Shown piece after piece: positions 51,927-60,900 of a stretch of 64,000 nucleotides of DNA. The notes beneath the pieces were generated by a model. That model saw only the letters and a program-made list of their open reading frames with translations, did not search any database and had not been told where the DNA came from. The position numbers and the translations under genes were made by a program. How positions within the stretch are numbered: position 1 is the first letter of the stretch; the number at the start of each line of letters is the position of its first letter. Source of the stretch: an uncultured Coriobacteriales bacterium (lineage in GTDB: Bacteria; Actinomycetota; Coriobacteriia; Coriobacteriales; UMGS124); contig CAKUAI010000014.1 in assembly GCA_934636245.1 (NCBI GenBank), forward strand, positions 51,036 through 115,035. The letters are read 5' to 3'.

Positions 51927-53149
51927 GCCACGCTCTCTTCGTCGGAAACTTGAGAGGCATCGAACACGCTGTCGTCAGCCCCGCTGCCGATTTCACCCTC
52001 GCCGACAGACGAGGTATCGCCCTCCTCATCGGGGGCGATATCGGCTTCTACATCGTCATACGTGGGCTCATCCTCAAGGGGCGGCTCAGCAGCACCGTCT
52101 CCCGCACCCACCCCTGCACCAAGCCCAGCGGGCACAACCAGGTCGAACTCAGGCGTCACGGTGTCATACGTGGGCTCATTGGCCACGGCCGCAACCTCAC
52201 CAGACTCCCCGTCATGGGCGCTCGTATCGGCCTGCCACTTGGCATACGCTGTGACGTTGCCCGTAACGTTGGAGCTGAAGTTGAAAACACGCGTCAGAGC
52301 CTTGTCGGAATACCAGTTGACGAAGGTGTAGCCCTCGCGGGCGGGATCGGCAGGACGGCTCGCCTTGGTGCCGGAAGCAACGCCCTGCGCGGCGACCGCG
52401 CTGCCACCAGCGGAGTCAAACGTAACGGTATAGCTGCCAGAACGGTCTACCACGTCGCGCTTGAGCACCGAGAAGATCTTCGCGGCCTCACCGCGCGTCG
52501 CCGTGTACTGGGCATCAAGCCAGGCAAAGCCCTCGGTGTCGTACTTGCCGTTGAGCACGCCGGTGTCGCAGGTCCAAATGAGGGCCGAGCGTGCATACGA
52601 AAACGCATTGTTGGGCCTGTCGATGAGGCCCGTGTCCTGCGTCAGATAGTACGCCGCATCGCTTGCGCTCACATCGATGCCAGCCCAGGCAGCGAATCGA
52701 TACGCCATCGTCGCAAGCTCGGCACGAAGAACCTGCTCATTCGGCCTGAAGGTGCCGTCCTCAGGATAACCTGTGATAATGCCGTTCGCCTTGCACCACG
52801 CAATGGCGTCGGAGTACCAGATGCCCTGCTCAACGTCGGGGAATCCCGAGTCTCCCACAGGCGTGCCGCCGGCAAGCCTGTACAGGACCGTGGCGACCAT
52901 GCCGCGGGTGAGCGGATCGTCGGGGCCGAACCGGTTCGAGTCGTCGTAGCCCGTCATCAAGCCGTTCAAGCTGGCATAATCGATCCAGCCGTCGTCTTCA
53001 GCCCAATGTCCTCCCACATCGCTAAACGACGAGGCATAGGCACTTGCCGGCATACAGCAGACGCCAGCAAAAACCGTGGCACTCAGGGCAAGGGCGGCTA
53101 AGGGAACAGCGCACTTCTCAATTCGAGCAGTCACAAGCAAACGCCTCAC
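51923..53149 (-). CDS. Secreted SLH-domain protein with InlB-type B repeat
   Basis: This ~408-residue protein has a Sec signal (hydrophobic stretch to about residue 38, ASA-YA). Three S-layer homology domains lie at about 40-95, 100-160 and 165-240; the second is typical (WYSDAIAWCKANGIITGYPE, LRAELATMAYRFA). One Listeria-Bacteroides-type B repeat (about 245-310, REGYTFVNWYSD, AYAKW) and an acidic tail with the repeated EPTYD motif follow. SLH domains bind pyruvylated cell-wall polymers, and the gene upstream on the same strand is CsaB-like. The start GTG at 53149 lacks a good ribosome binding site; a GTG five codons later is possible. Confidence 0.88.
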   Translation of the reverse strand: MRRLLVTARIEKCAVPLAALALSATVFAGVCCMPASAYASSFSDVGGHWAEDDGWIDYASLNGLMTGYDDSNRFGPDDPLTRGMVATVLYRLAGGTPVGDSGFPDVEQGIWYSDAIAWCKANGIITGYPEDGTFRPNEQVLRAELATMAYRFAAWAGIDVSASDAAYYLTQDTGLIDRPNNAFSYARSALIWTCDTGVLNGKYDTEGFAWLDAQYTATRGEAAKIFSVLKRDVVDRSGSYTVTFDSAGGSAVAAQGVASGTKASRPADPAREGYTFVNWYSDKALTRVFNFSSNVTGNVTAYAKWQADTSAHDGESGEVAAVANEPTYDTVTPEFDLVVPAGLGAGVGAGDGAAEPPLEDEPTYDDVEADIAPDEEGDTSSVGEGEIGSGADDSVFDASQVSDEESVA

Positions 53150-53216
53150 ATTCAGTCGCTATGTCAACAATCGGTCAAGGCAATCAAAACACGCACGCTC
53201 TACAAGCGCAACCTCA

Positions 53217-55679
53217 TTATCCCTTTTTCAGCGCGCGTTTGAGGGCAGCAAACGGCTGAATGAGAGCATTGCCGATACGGTACGACCACGACGTGCGGAC
53301 GTCGCGCACTTCCGCGCGGGCCGCATCAAGCTCGCCCGAAAGGCGCGCCGCGCTCTGACGCTGGGCCTCAAGCTCCGCCGCCAAGTGCATGCCACCCAGC
53401 GCACTGGCCGGCACCGTACGCAAGAAAAACTCGCGCTCAATCGCGCCGCACTTCGCAGGCGACTGAGCACGCACCCAATCTACCAGCTCGTCTTCTGCAA
53501 GCTGTGTCTGTGCGCGCAAGGCCTCGACATGCGTGCGAAGGATTTCTGCTCGCTCATCGCGCTCAACAAGCACCCTCTCAAGCCTGTCAAAAATCTGCGG
53601 CACCGTGGCATCCATCTCAAGCAAGGTATCGGCCTGGCCCAAATCCTGATACAAAGAGACCACCTTGGGCAAATAGCCCAAGCCAACGCACGGAACGCCA
53701 AACGACCCCAAAAGCAGCGAGCAGTGATAGCGCATCGAGAGGCCCGCGCTCGACCTGCTCAGCAAGTCGGCCATCGGCTCAACCGCACCTGCGGGGTCAA
53801 ACACATGAAAGCGCTCGGGATTGGCCATCTTGGCCTGAATCGCAGCCGCCAACGACGCGTCGCTCGGGTCGAGCAAGCATGCGGCAAACGCAACGTCAGG
53901 ATGGGCATTCGCCACTCGGTCGAGCGTCTCAGCTATGCGGGCAGCGAAGTCTCGTGGCGCGTTCTCGTACTCGCGCAGAGAGACTGCCACGAGACGTGAA
54001 GTGGCCAGGTCGATGCCCTCGTTGGCAAGCCAGGATTGAACGGCGGCAGTCTGCTCGACTTTGCCCAGGAAAGCCGCGTCCGCCCGCTCACTCACCTGCT
54101 CAGCCGGCACACCGCACGACACAATGAGCCTCTCGGTCTGCTCGTCGCGCACAAGGAAACGGGCGTCAAGCTTTCCCATGAAGCGCACAAGCGCACGACC
54201 TGAGGCAACATCGAGCGGACCGGCTCCGGCGCAGTAAAAGAACGTGCGGCATGCATTGAGCCATGCGAGCTCAACGAACGCGGCAATGCCCGGAATGTCG
54301 GTGTGAGGCATGTCAGAAAGAAGCTCGGCGGAACCCATCGTCCAACGAATGCCCTGATCAAAGAGGAGTCCTGCGGCAACGACAGCAGCCGAGCAATGCG
54401 AGAGCACTTCCCCAAGCGCATGCTTGTCAGCTACAGTCCATGAAACAATTCCACGATGTCGCAGCGTATATGCGGGATTCTCGCCCACGGCCACAACGAC
54501 GCAACCAGGAATGCGCTCCCGCAAACGAGCCGAGATAGACGCCAAGATGTACTCGTCGCCGAAGTTGCCCATGCCAAAGTAACCCAGCACGCACACCACG
54601 CAGCGAGGCGCGGGGGCGCCTGCCATCAGGCCCCGAGGGGCATACAGGGCGCGAAGGCGGGCAAGGGCAAGCTCCAGCCCATCCTCAAGAACCGGCCCCT
54701 CATATGCGACAGGAAGCCTGCGGGCATGGCTGGCCGATGCGTCAAGGCCGCACTGCCGCGCCAGATAGGCAAGCCTCTCAAGCGCGTCCGCCCGGATAAG
54801 GGCGCCCTCCCTGGCCTGGGAGCTCCGACCCTCGGGAGCCGCGCAACAAACATGCACGGGCGCGGCTCCATCTGCGGCAACCAACGCCATGCGCATGCCG
54901 TTCTGGAGCCGGTCACGCGAGCAAACAGCACCAGCCGCGTCCCCAAGCACGCCCTCATCTTCGAAGACGACGCACGCCAAGCTTGAGCGCGCCGCGTACG
55001 GTATGGCCGTGAACTCGGGGCTGTGCTGCAGGTCAGATGGCCAATCATGGCCAAAGCAACAGACCTCGACGCCTGCCATCTCAGGTGCGCCCGCAAGCTC
55101 TCGCATGAACGCGACGCGGGCAGGCGTTGCATCCTGCAGGCACATCACATTGACCGGGCACGCAACATCGTTGGCAAGCGGGGTTGCCAAATACGGCGCA
55201 TCAGAACACGGCGAAAACGCAAAGACAGGCATGCCGTCAAAAGTCCCCGCCGCGCCCGGCACGTCCGATGCGGCGCCCAGAAGTTCAGGCGCAACACGCT
55301 CTTCGGGCATTGCCGCCAAAGCAAACCCAAGCACCGCCGGAGTGCTGCGAGCAATGCTTTCCTTCAGTTCCGCAATGTCTGCGACAAGTACCCCCAGCGG
55401 CGTTTTATCAAGAAGGTCGCTTCCCGGCGCGACCTTGACCCCCAGTCCATCGCACAGCAGCACCGCGTCGGGGCCCTCCACGTCAAGGAAGCGGGCAAGG
55501 CCATCAAGACGAAGCGACTCCGTCTCATCAAACAAACCAGGCCAACGCTCGGGTGCAAACAGGAAAACCGTGTGGCCCCGAGCCTCCAGGGCCTCTTTGG
55601 CGCGCCAGGCCAGAGACGTAACGCCCGCATCGAGTCGAGCGACAAGCACAAGATGCAGGTATGGGTTCATGTGGTCCAT
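53217..55679 (-). CDS. CsaB-like polysaccharide pyruvyl transferase fused to a glycosyltransferase-like N terminus
   Basis: This 820-residue protein has two parts. An N-terminal ~350 residues resemble a GT-B glycosyltransferase (YLHLVLVARLDAGVTSLAWR). A central polysaccharide pyruvyl transferase domain (about 380-700) follows, with GYFGMGNFGDEYILASI and SMRYHCSLLLGSFGVPCVGL. A coiled coil and a C-terminal SWSYRIGNALIQPFAALKR tail close it. CsaB enzymes add pyruvate ketals to the wall polymer that SLH proteins bind. The start ATG at 55679 follows GGAG; longer in-frame starts exist. It precedes the SLH gene by 67 bp. Confidence 0.85.
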   Translation of the reverse strand: MDHMNPYLHLVLVARLDAGVTSLAWRAKEALEARGHTVFLFAPERWPGLFDETESLRLDGLARFLDVEGPDAVLLCDGLGVKVAPGSDLLDKTPLGVLVADIAELKESIARSTPAVLGFALAAMPEERVAPELLGAASDVPGAAGTFDGMPVFAFSPCSDAPYLATPLANDVACPVNVMCLQDATPARVAFMRELAGAPEMAGVEVCCFGHDWPSDLQHSPEFTAIPYAARSSLACVVFEDEGVLGDAAGAVCSRDRLQNGMRMALVAADGAAPVHVCCAAPEGRSSQAREGALIRADALERLAYLARQCGLDASASHARRLPVAYEGPVLEDGLELALARLRALYAPRGLMAGAPAPRCVVCVLGYFGMGNFGDEYILASISARLRERIPGCVVVAVGENPAYTLRHRGIVSWTVADKHALGEVLSHCSAAVVAAGLLFDQGIRWTMGSAELLSDMPHTDIPGIAAFVELAWLNACRTFFYCAGAGPLDVASGRALVRFMGKLDARFLVRDEQTERLIVSCGVPAEQVSERADAAFLGKVEQTAAVQSWLANEGIDLATSRLVAVSLREYENAPRDFAARIAETLDRVANAHPDVAFAACLLDPSDASLAAAIQAKMANPERFHVFDPAGAVEPMADLLSRSSAGLSMRYHCSLLLGSFGVPCVGLGYLPKVVSLYQDLGQADTLLEMDATVPQIFDRLERVLVERDERAEILRTHVEALRAQTQLAEDELVDWVRAQSPAKCGAIEREFFLRTVPASALGGMHLAAELEAQRQSAARLSGELDAARAEVRDVRTSWSYRIGNALIQPFAALKRALKKG

Positions 55680-55839
55680 CAAAATCTCCAGCTCGAACAG
55701 CATGCCAAAAAACGCCGCGCTCTCAGCCAACCGTTGAGGCAAAGCGCGGGAATCGAATACGGAATGACAGTGCGCATCTTACCGTGAAGGCACGGTCGGC
55801 ACACCCTTGACGGTATGATTTTCGTAACTTCGAAGTCTG

Positions 55840-57132
55840 ATGGAGGCAATGGTGACAAAGACTGCACAGGAGCTTGGCGCAAACCCCCGGGTTTCGGTCA
55901 TCGTCCCGGTCTTCAATGAAGAGGCCTGCCTGCCACAGTGCATCGACTCCCTCCTGGCGCAGTCACTCGCAAACATCGAGGTCATCTGCGTTGACGACGG
56001 TTCGACAGACGCAACCCCGACCATACTTGCCGACTACGCCCGCACCGACGCGCGCCTCAAGGTCATCTCCCAGAGCAACGCCGGCCCGGCCAAAGCCCGC
56101 AATCGTGCCATCGAGGTTGCCCAGGGCGACTACCTGTACTGCTGCGACGCCGACGACTTCTGCAAGCCAAACCTTCTCGAAGGCGCCGTGCAGGTGGCCG
56201 AGTGCTACGATGCCGACGTCGTGCTGCTGCCGTTCATGCTCTACGACAATAAGATTGCCACGTCCATCAGCGTGCCGTGGAGCCTTCCGCGCCATCTGTT
56301 CCCCGAAGGTTGCTTTACCTGGCACGACAATCCCGACGCGACGTTCTCGACGTTTCGCACCGTGCCATGGAACAAGCTTGTCCGCACGTCATTCATCCGC
56401 GACAACGCCATCCACTTCCAAGATGACGTCTTTTTGAGCGAAGACGTGATGTTCTCGCTGCCCGCCGCAGTGCTGGCCCAGCGCGTCGCCTGCACCGACG
56501 AGCCGGCCCTATACCATCGCGAGAACATCGGCACAAGCGCCATGGACACGAAGGACGCCCATCCCCTCGACTTCGTTCGCGCCTTCCAAGCCCTGCGCGC
56601 CTTCCTGGAAGAACAGGGCTGCATGTGCGAGCTGAGGCACTCCTACCTTGTCTGGGTCGCCGGCGGATGCGTCTACAACCTTCTGACGCTCAAGAACCGA
56701 GAGTCTTTCGACGAAGTCTTCTCGTATCTCAACAGCTGCGGCCTGCACGACCTGGACATCAGCGAGGCCGACCTTTCCGAAATCGACAACGTCGACGACG
56801 TCAACGTGCTGCGCGCAATATTCGCCAACGATCGCGACCGGCTCCTCCATGCCGAGCAGCTCCGCCTGCGCATGGCCTTTGACCAGGCATGTTATCGCGA
56901 GCGCATGCAATTCGAAGCCCGCCAGGCGCTTGAAAACCGCCTGCGCGAACAAGAGACTGCCACTCGTGAGGCACAGGCTGCCGTCGAGGAGCTTCAGGCA
57001 AGCCTCGAGGCATTGCGCGACGAGCACGAGCGCGCCATGAACGCCGCCGAGCAAAAAATCGGCCGGGCGGTCTGCCGCATCCCGCGCGCTGTGCAGCGCA
57101 AGCTGCTCTCGACGAAGCAACGGGAACAGTAG
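55840..57132 (+). CDS. Family 2 glycosyltransferase
   Basis: This ~430-residue protein has an N-terminal GT-A domain (about 15-240). It shows VSVIVPVFNEEACLPQCIDS, the nucleotide-binding VDDGSTDATPTI and the metal-binding CDADDF. A C-terminal coiled coil (about 370-410) leads to the tail IGRAVCRIPRAVQRK. It would transfer a sugar from a nucleotide donor to a surface glycan. ATG at 55840, ATG at 55849 and GTG at 55852 are all in frame; GGAGG best fits the GTG. It is divergent from the CsaB-like gene. Confidence 0.9.
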   Translation: MEAMVTKTAQELGANPRVSVIVPVFNEEACLPQCIDSLLAQSLANIEVICVDDGSTDATPTILADYARTDARLKVISQSNAGPAKARNRAIEVAQGDYLYCCDADDFCKPNLLEGAVQVAECYDADVVLLPFMLYDNKIATSISVPWSLPRHLFPEGCFTWHDNPDATFSTFRTVPWNKLVRTSFIRDNAIHFQDDVFLSEDVMFSLPAAVLAQRVACTDEPALYHRENIGTSAMDTKDAHPLDFVRAFQALRAFLEEQGCMCELRHSYLVWVAGGCVYNLLTLKNRESFDEVFSYLNSCGLHDLDISEADLSEIDNVDDVNVLRAIFANDRDRLLHAEQLRLRMAFDQACYRERMQFEARQALENRLREQETATREAQAAVEELQASLEALRDEHERAMNAAEQKIGRAVCRIPRAVQRKLLSTKQREQ

Positions 57133-57340
57133 CAACTGTCTCCATCCCAATCCGTCTGTTGCCAACTCGCGGCCCGGATGCCATGAAAAGAAACACAGGG
57201 AGCCTTACACGGTCTTTTCCTGATTGAAAGCCAACCATGGGCCCTCGCTTAAAGCCGGCTGATAGAATTATGCGTGAATGAACCAGCTGCCCGACGAAAA
57301 GCCGGGCGCATCAACCGTTATTCGCGAGGAGCAACGCTCG

Positions 57341-59440
57341 ATGGCAACCAGCCCCACCATATCGATCGTCGTACCCGTCTACAACACCCAAAGGTACCTC
57401 CAAGAATGCTTGGACAGCCTTCTGAAGCAGTCGTTGAGCGACATCGAGGTTATCTGCATCGACGACGGCTCGACCGATGGCTCCCCCGCCATGATTGACG
57501 AGGCCGCCAGCGCCGACCCGCGCGTCAAAGCCATCCACCAGGCAAACGCCGGCGTTTCGGCCGCCCGCAACCATGGCCTTGAGCTTGCCTGCGGCACCTA
57601 CATCCTGTTCGTGGACTCCGATGACTTTATTCGCCATGACACGTGTGAGCTGCTCCACAAGGTTGCCGAGCGCGACAGCGCCGACATCGTCGTGTTCGGC
57701 GGCAAGACCTTCCCCATCGGCTTCTGGGCTGACGACTGTTTTGCCAAGCGCGCCACGACCTACACCGGCAACTCCATCGATGCGCTGCTCGGCGAGGTCG
57801 GCAGCAACCCCCTCATGTGCAACAAGCTGTATCGACGCTCCCTGCTCGTCGACAACAATCTGCGCTTCAACACGGAGCTGCGCCTGGGCGAGGACAACGC
57901 CTTTCAGTTTTGCACCTTTCCTTGCGCACGCGTCGTCAGCTTCACGCCTGAAACGCTCTACTTCTACCGCAACCACAAAGATTCTGCCGTCATGGCCGAC
58001 GATTGCGACAGCAGGCTCCTCGAGCACATCAAGGTCGTCAGCTACGTCCTGGACACCTGGCGCGAGCGCTCGTACTTTGTCGGCCACGAGCAGGCAATGC
58101 TCAACTGGGCCATCGACTTTTTGTATCGCGACGCACGCAACGCACGCCTCGAGACGCGCAAACAACTCGCAGACGCCTTCGCAGGCTTGATAGAACGCTG
58201 CTTCACCGAGGCTGTCCGAGCCGACATCCCTCAGGTTCGCAAGGACCAGCTCGCGTTCATCCTCGAGTCCAAGGCTCAACCCGTCGAGCAACCTGTGGTG
58301 AGCGTCGTCTTCGCCGCCCAGCCCGGCATGGCTTTCGACGAGGATTCCTTCCACTCTCTCGAGGTGCAAGACGAGCAACACTTCGAGATCCTCTACGTCG
58401 CTTCCGACGACGCACCCGACTTCGAGGCCATGCTGCGCGACGATCGCTGCCGTTCCTTTGCAAGCACGGCCGAGGCCGTCGCCGCAGCTCGCGCCCCCTG
58501 GATCATCTTCCCGGGGAGCATCTGCGAATACGAGTCCACCTCTTTCCGTCAGCTCCTGGACGCCGCGTCCAATTACGAGACATGGGCCGCCCAAAAGAAA
58601 GCGGAGATACCGAGCACGAGTTCGATTGCCGGCCACGCCGACGTCGTGACCTTCACCGATGCCGACGGTTCGCTCGAGCACTCCGACGTCTTCCGGTATC
58701 TGCACATCGACGCCTCCACGGTCCTCGACAATCGCCAGACATTCTCCGCCGCGGAATTGGGGAACGGCATCTTCCACTTCGCCTCGGCCGCGCCCTACAA
58801 CAAGTTCTTTGCAACCGACCTCGTCAAGGCATGCGCCGAGCGTGACCCCGAGGCATGCCGCGACATCTCCGTGTTTGCCATGAAGTGCCTTGCCAGCGCA
58901 CAGGCGATTCTGCCTACCCAGATCCCCCTGCTGACGCTGCGCAAGCCGCATTTCCAGATGCCCCACGGCATCGAGGACTTTGTCGCGTCCTGCATCGCAG
59001 CGGCCGAAGAAGCCGGTCTGGAGGATGCGCGCGCGCACTCTCTGCGCTCGGCAATCGCAGCCGCCCTCTGCTCGCTGGCAGACGCGATGCGAAACCCAGC
59101 AGACGCCGCCGAGCTCTTCTGCGTCACACGCAAGGCCCTTGACAGGTGGCCCGACGTGGTCGACGAGGTGCTGCTTCCGTCTCAAAACCTCGAGTCGCTC
59201 CGTCTGCTTCTCGAGGCCGAATCCAGCGAGGCCTATCTCATCACGCACTCCTATGCGCTTCTTCATCGCATGGGCATGGCAAACGGTCGCAACCTGAAGC
59301 AGGTCGGCGAGTTTGCCACACAGGCCGAACTTCTGCGTCAGGAAATGGACCGCTTCTATAGCTCGGTGACATACAAGGCAGGCAGGATCGTCACGGCCCT
59401 GCCGCGCAAGCTCATCAACCTCATTCGTCGGAAAGGCTAA
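57341..59440 (+). CDS. Family 2 glycosyltransferase with degenerate second domain
   Basis: This 699-residue protein has a first GT-A domain (about 8-235) that is complete: ISIVVPVYNTQRYLQECLDS, IDDGSTDGSPAM and FVDSDDF. A second region (about 315-420) looks like another GT-A fold that has lost its motifs: VVSVVFAAQPG, EILYVASDDAPDFEAML and APWIIFPGS replace the DDGS and DxD elements. A helical region and the tail YKAGRIVTALPRKLINLIRR end it. The ATG at 57341 has GAGGAG upstream; an ATG at 57278 has none. The next glycosyltransferase starts two bases after its stop. Confidence 0.9.
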   Translation: MATSPTISIVVPVYNTQRYLQECLDSLLKQSLSDIEVICIDDGSTDGSPAMIDEAASADPRVKAIHQANAGVSAARNHGLELACGTYILFVDSDDFIRHDTCELLHKVAERDSADIVVFGGKTFPIGFWADDCFAKRATTYTGNSIDALLGEVGSNPLMCNKLYRRSLLVDNNLRFNTELRLGEDNAFQFCTFPCARVVSFTPETLYFYRNHKDSAVMADDCDSRLLEHIKVVSYVLDTWRERSYFVGHEQAMLNWAIDFLYRDARNARLETRKQLADAFAGLIERCFTEAVRADIPQVRKDQLAFILESKAQPVEQPVVSVVFAAQPGMAFDEDSFHSLEVQDEQHFEILYVASDDAPDFEAMLRDDRCRSFASTAEAVAAARAPWIIFPGSICEYESTSFRQLLDAASNYETWAAQKKAEIPSTSSIAGHADVVTFTDADGSLEHSDVFRYLHIDASTVLDNRQTFSAAELGNGIFHFASAAPYNKFFATDLVKACAERDPEACRDISVFAMKCLASAQAILPTQIPLLTLRKPHFQMPHGIEDFVASCIAAAEEAGLEDARAHSLRSAIAAALCSLADAMRNPADAAELFCVTRKALDRWPDVVDEVLLPSQNLESLRLLLEAESSEAYLITHSYALLHRMGMANGRNLKQVGEFATQAELLRQEMDRFYSSVTYKAGRIVTALPRKLINLIRRKG

Positions 59441-59442
59441 AC

Positions 59443-60432
59443 ATGCTCTTCTCCAATGCAAACAAGGCCCCCAAGGTCTCAATTCTCGTGCCCATCTACA
59501 ACACGTCGAAGTACCTGCCCGAATGCCTCGACAGCCTGCTCGGACAGACGCTCAAGGACATCGAAATCGTCTGCATCAACGATGGCTCGACCGACAATTC
59601 GCCCGACATCATCCGCGAGTATCAGAAGCGCGACAGCCGCGTCAAGCTTGTGGACAAGGCGAACTCCGGCTACGGCGACTCGATGAACAAGGGCATCGAG
59701 CACGCGACGGGCGAGTACATCGGCATCTGCGAGTCCGACGACTTCGCCTCCCCCGACATGTTCGAGACGCTGTGGCGCTATGCCCATCGCCATCGCCTCG
59801 ACGTCGTGAAGTGCAACTACTTCGAGCATGACGCCTCGGGTGACCGCGAGATGCACGTCTACGACGGCTATAAGTACAAGCACGTGTTCGACCCCGCAAA
59901 GGAGCAGAGCGTCCTCGCCGAGATCCCGATCATTTGGTCGGCACTGTACCGCCGCCAGTTCATCATCGACAACGGCATCGCCTTCAACACGACTCCCGGC
60001 GCCTCCTATCAGGACACGTCCTTTGTGCAGCAGTGCTGGATGGCCGCTCGCCGCGCAGCGCTTCTGCCGTACTTCGGCCTGCACTACCGCGTCGACAACA
60101 CCGCTTCCTCCTGCAAGTCGTCTACCAAGATCTACGAGGTCTGCGGCGAGTACGAGCTGAGCGAGAAGTTCATGGCGCGCGACCCCGAGCGCCAGAAGGC
60201 CTTCGCCCCCATGCTCAACTACCTCAAGTTTGGCACCTACCGCTGGAACTTCAACCGCATCGCCGACGAGCACCGCAGGGCATTCGCCCAGCGTTGGGCC
60301 GACGAGTACAAGCGCGCCGAGCAGGCGGGCACCCTCGACAAGAACTACTTCCCGCCGGAGAACTGGGAGCGCATGGAGCTGCTCATGAACGACCTCGACG
60401 CCTTCATGGAGAAGTACGGCCAAGAGCTCTAA
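59443..60432 (+). CDS. Family 2 glycosyltransferase
   Basis: This 329-residue protein has a GT-A domain with VSILVPIYNTSKYLPECLDS, INDGSTDNSPDII and the DxD-like CESDDF. The acceptor region is of a type seen in sugar-phosphate or galactosyl transferases (SYQDTSFVQQCWMAA). It lacks the coiled coil and the basic YxxG...P tail of the two preceding enzymes. It is translationally coupled to the upstream glycosyltransferase (2-bp gap; GGAAAGG overlaps that gene's end) and is followed by a terminator. Confidence 0.92.
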   Translation: MLFSNANKAPKVSILVPIYNTSKYLPECLDSLLGQTLKDIEIVCINDGSTDNSPDIIREYQKRDSRVKLVDKANSGYGDSMNKGIEHATGEYIGICESDDFASPDMFETLWRYAHRHRLDVVKCNYFEHDASGDREMHVYDGYKYKHVFDPAKEQSVLAEIPIIWSALYRRQFIIDNGIAFNTTPGASYQDTSFVQQCWMAARRAALLPYFGLHYRVDNTASSCKSSTKIYEVCGEYELSEKFMARDPERQKAFAPMLNYLKFGTYRWNFNRIADEHRRAFAQRWADEYKRAEQAGTLDKNYFPPENWERMELLMNDLDAFMEKYGQEL

Positions 60433-60458
60433 ACGCCAGTCAAACGCTTCTTTCAAAC

Positions 60459-60494
60459 AAAGGGCGCGCTGCTTTTGACAGCACGCCCTTTTTC
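60459..60494 (+). terminator. Terminator of the glycosyltransferase operon
   Basis: AAAGGGCG-C-GCTG pairs with CAGC-A-CGCCCTTT (one mismatch) around a short loop and is followed by TTTC. It forms the first unit of the tandem repeat that follows. Confidence 0.8.
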
Positions 60495-60785
60495 ATGCCC
60501 GAGCGGCCCAAACTGATATCCCCCGCCGCCCACCTCCACCAAGCTGGGCACACTGCATTTGGCCGCGCGCCCTTTTCATGTCCCCGCGGCCCAAACTGAT
60601 ATCCCTTACCGCTCGCCTGCGTCAAGCATGGGCACGTTGCACTTGACAGCCGCGTTTTTTGTAGCCGAGCGGCTCAAACTGATTTCCTTCGCCGCTCACC
60701 TCCGCCAAGCATGGGCACGCTGCATCTGGCAGTGCGCCTTTTTATGCCCGTGCAGCCCAAACTGATATCCCTCGCCGCTGGGCGG
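60460..60785 (+). repeat. Four-copy 83-bp tandem repeat
   Basis: The core AAACTGAT recurs at 60510, 60593, 60676 and 60759, exactly 83 bp apart. Units run about 60460-60540, 60541-60623, 60624-60706 and 60707-60785. Each has a hairpin-like GGGC...GC...GCGCCC followed by TTTT and then a (G/C)GGC(C/T)CAAACTGATNTCC box. The units have drifted but the spacing is kept. They lie between the glycosyltransferase and MFS genes with no open frame conserved through them, so RNA or terminator function is more likely than protein. Confidence 0.85.
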
Positions 60786-60900
60786 CTCCTCAACAGAAGG
60801 CCTGGGAAGATGTGGTGCTCCGTTCTATAATCTCAGCGTTTGGCACGAACGTCGGGCAATGCTACGGCAAAGGGCACGGGAAGGCGGACAGGAAGGCGGC

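Noticed and set aside
57311..59482. 723-codon minus-strand open frame opposite the double glycosyltransferase
   Set aside because: Antisense shadow; the plus strand carries complete GT-A motifs and a ribosome binding site.
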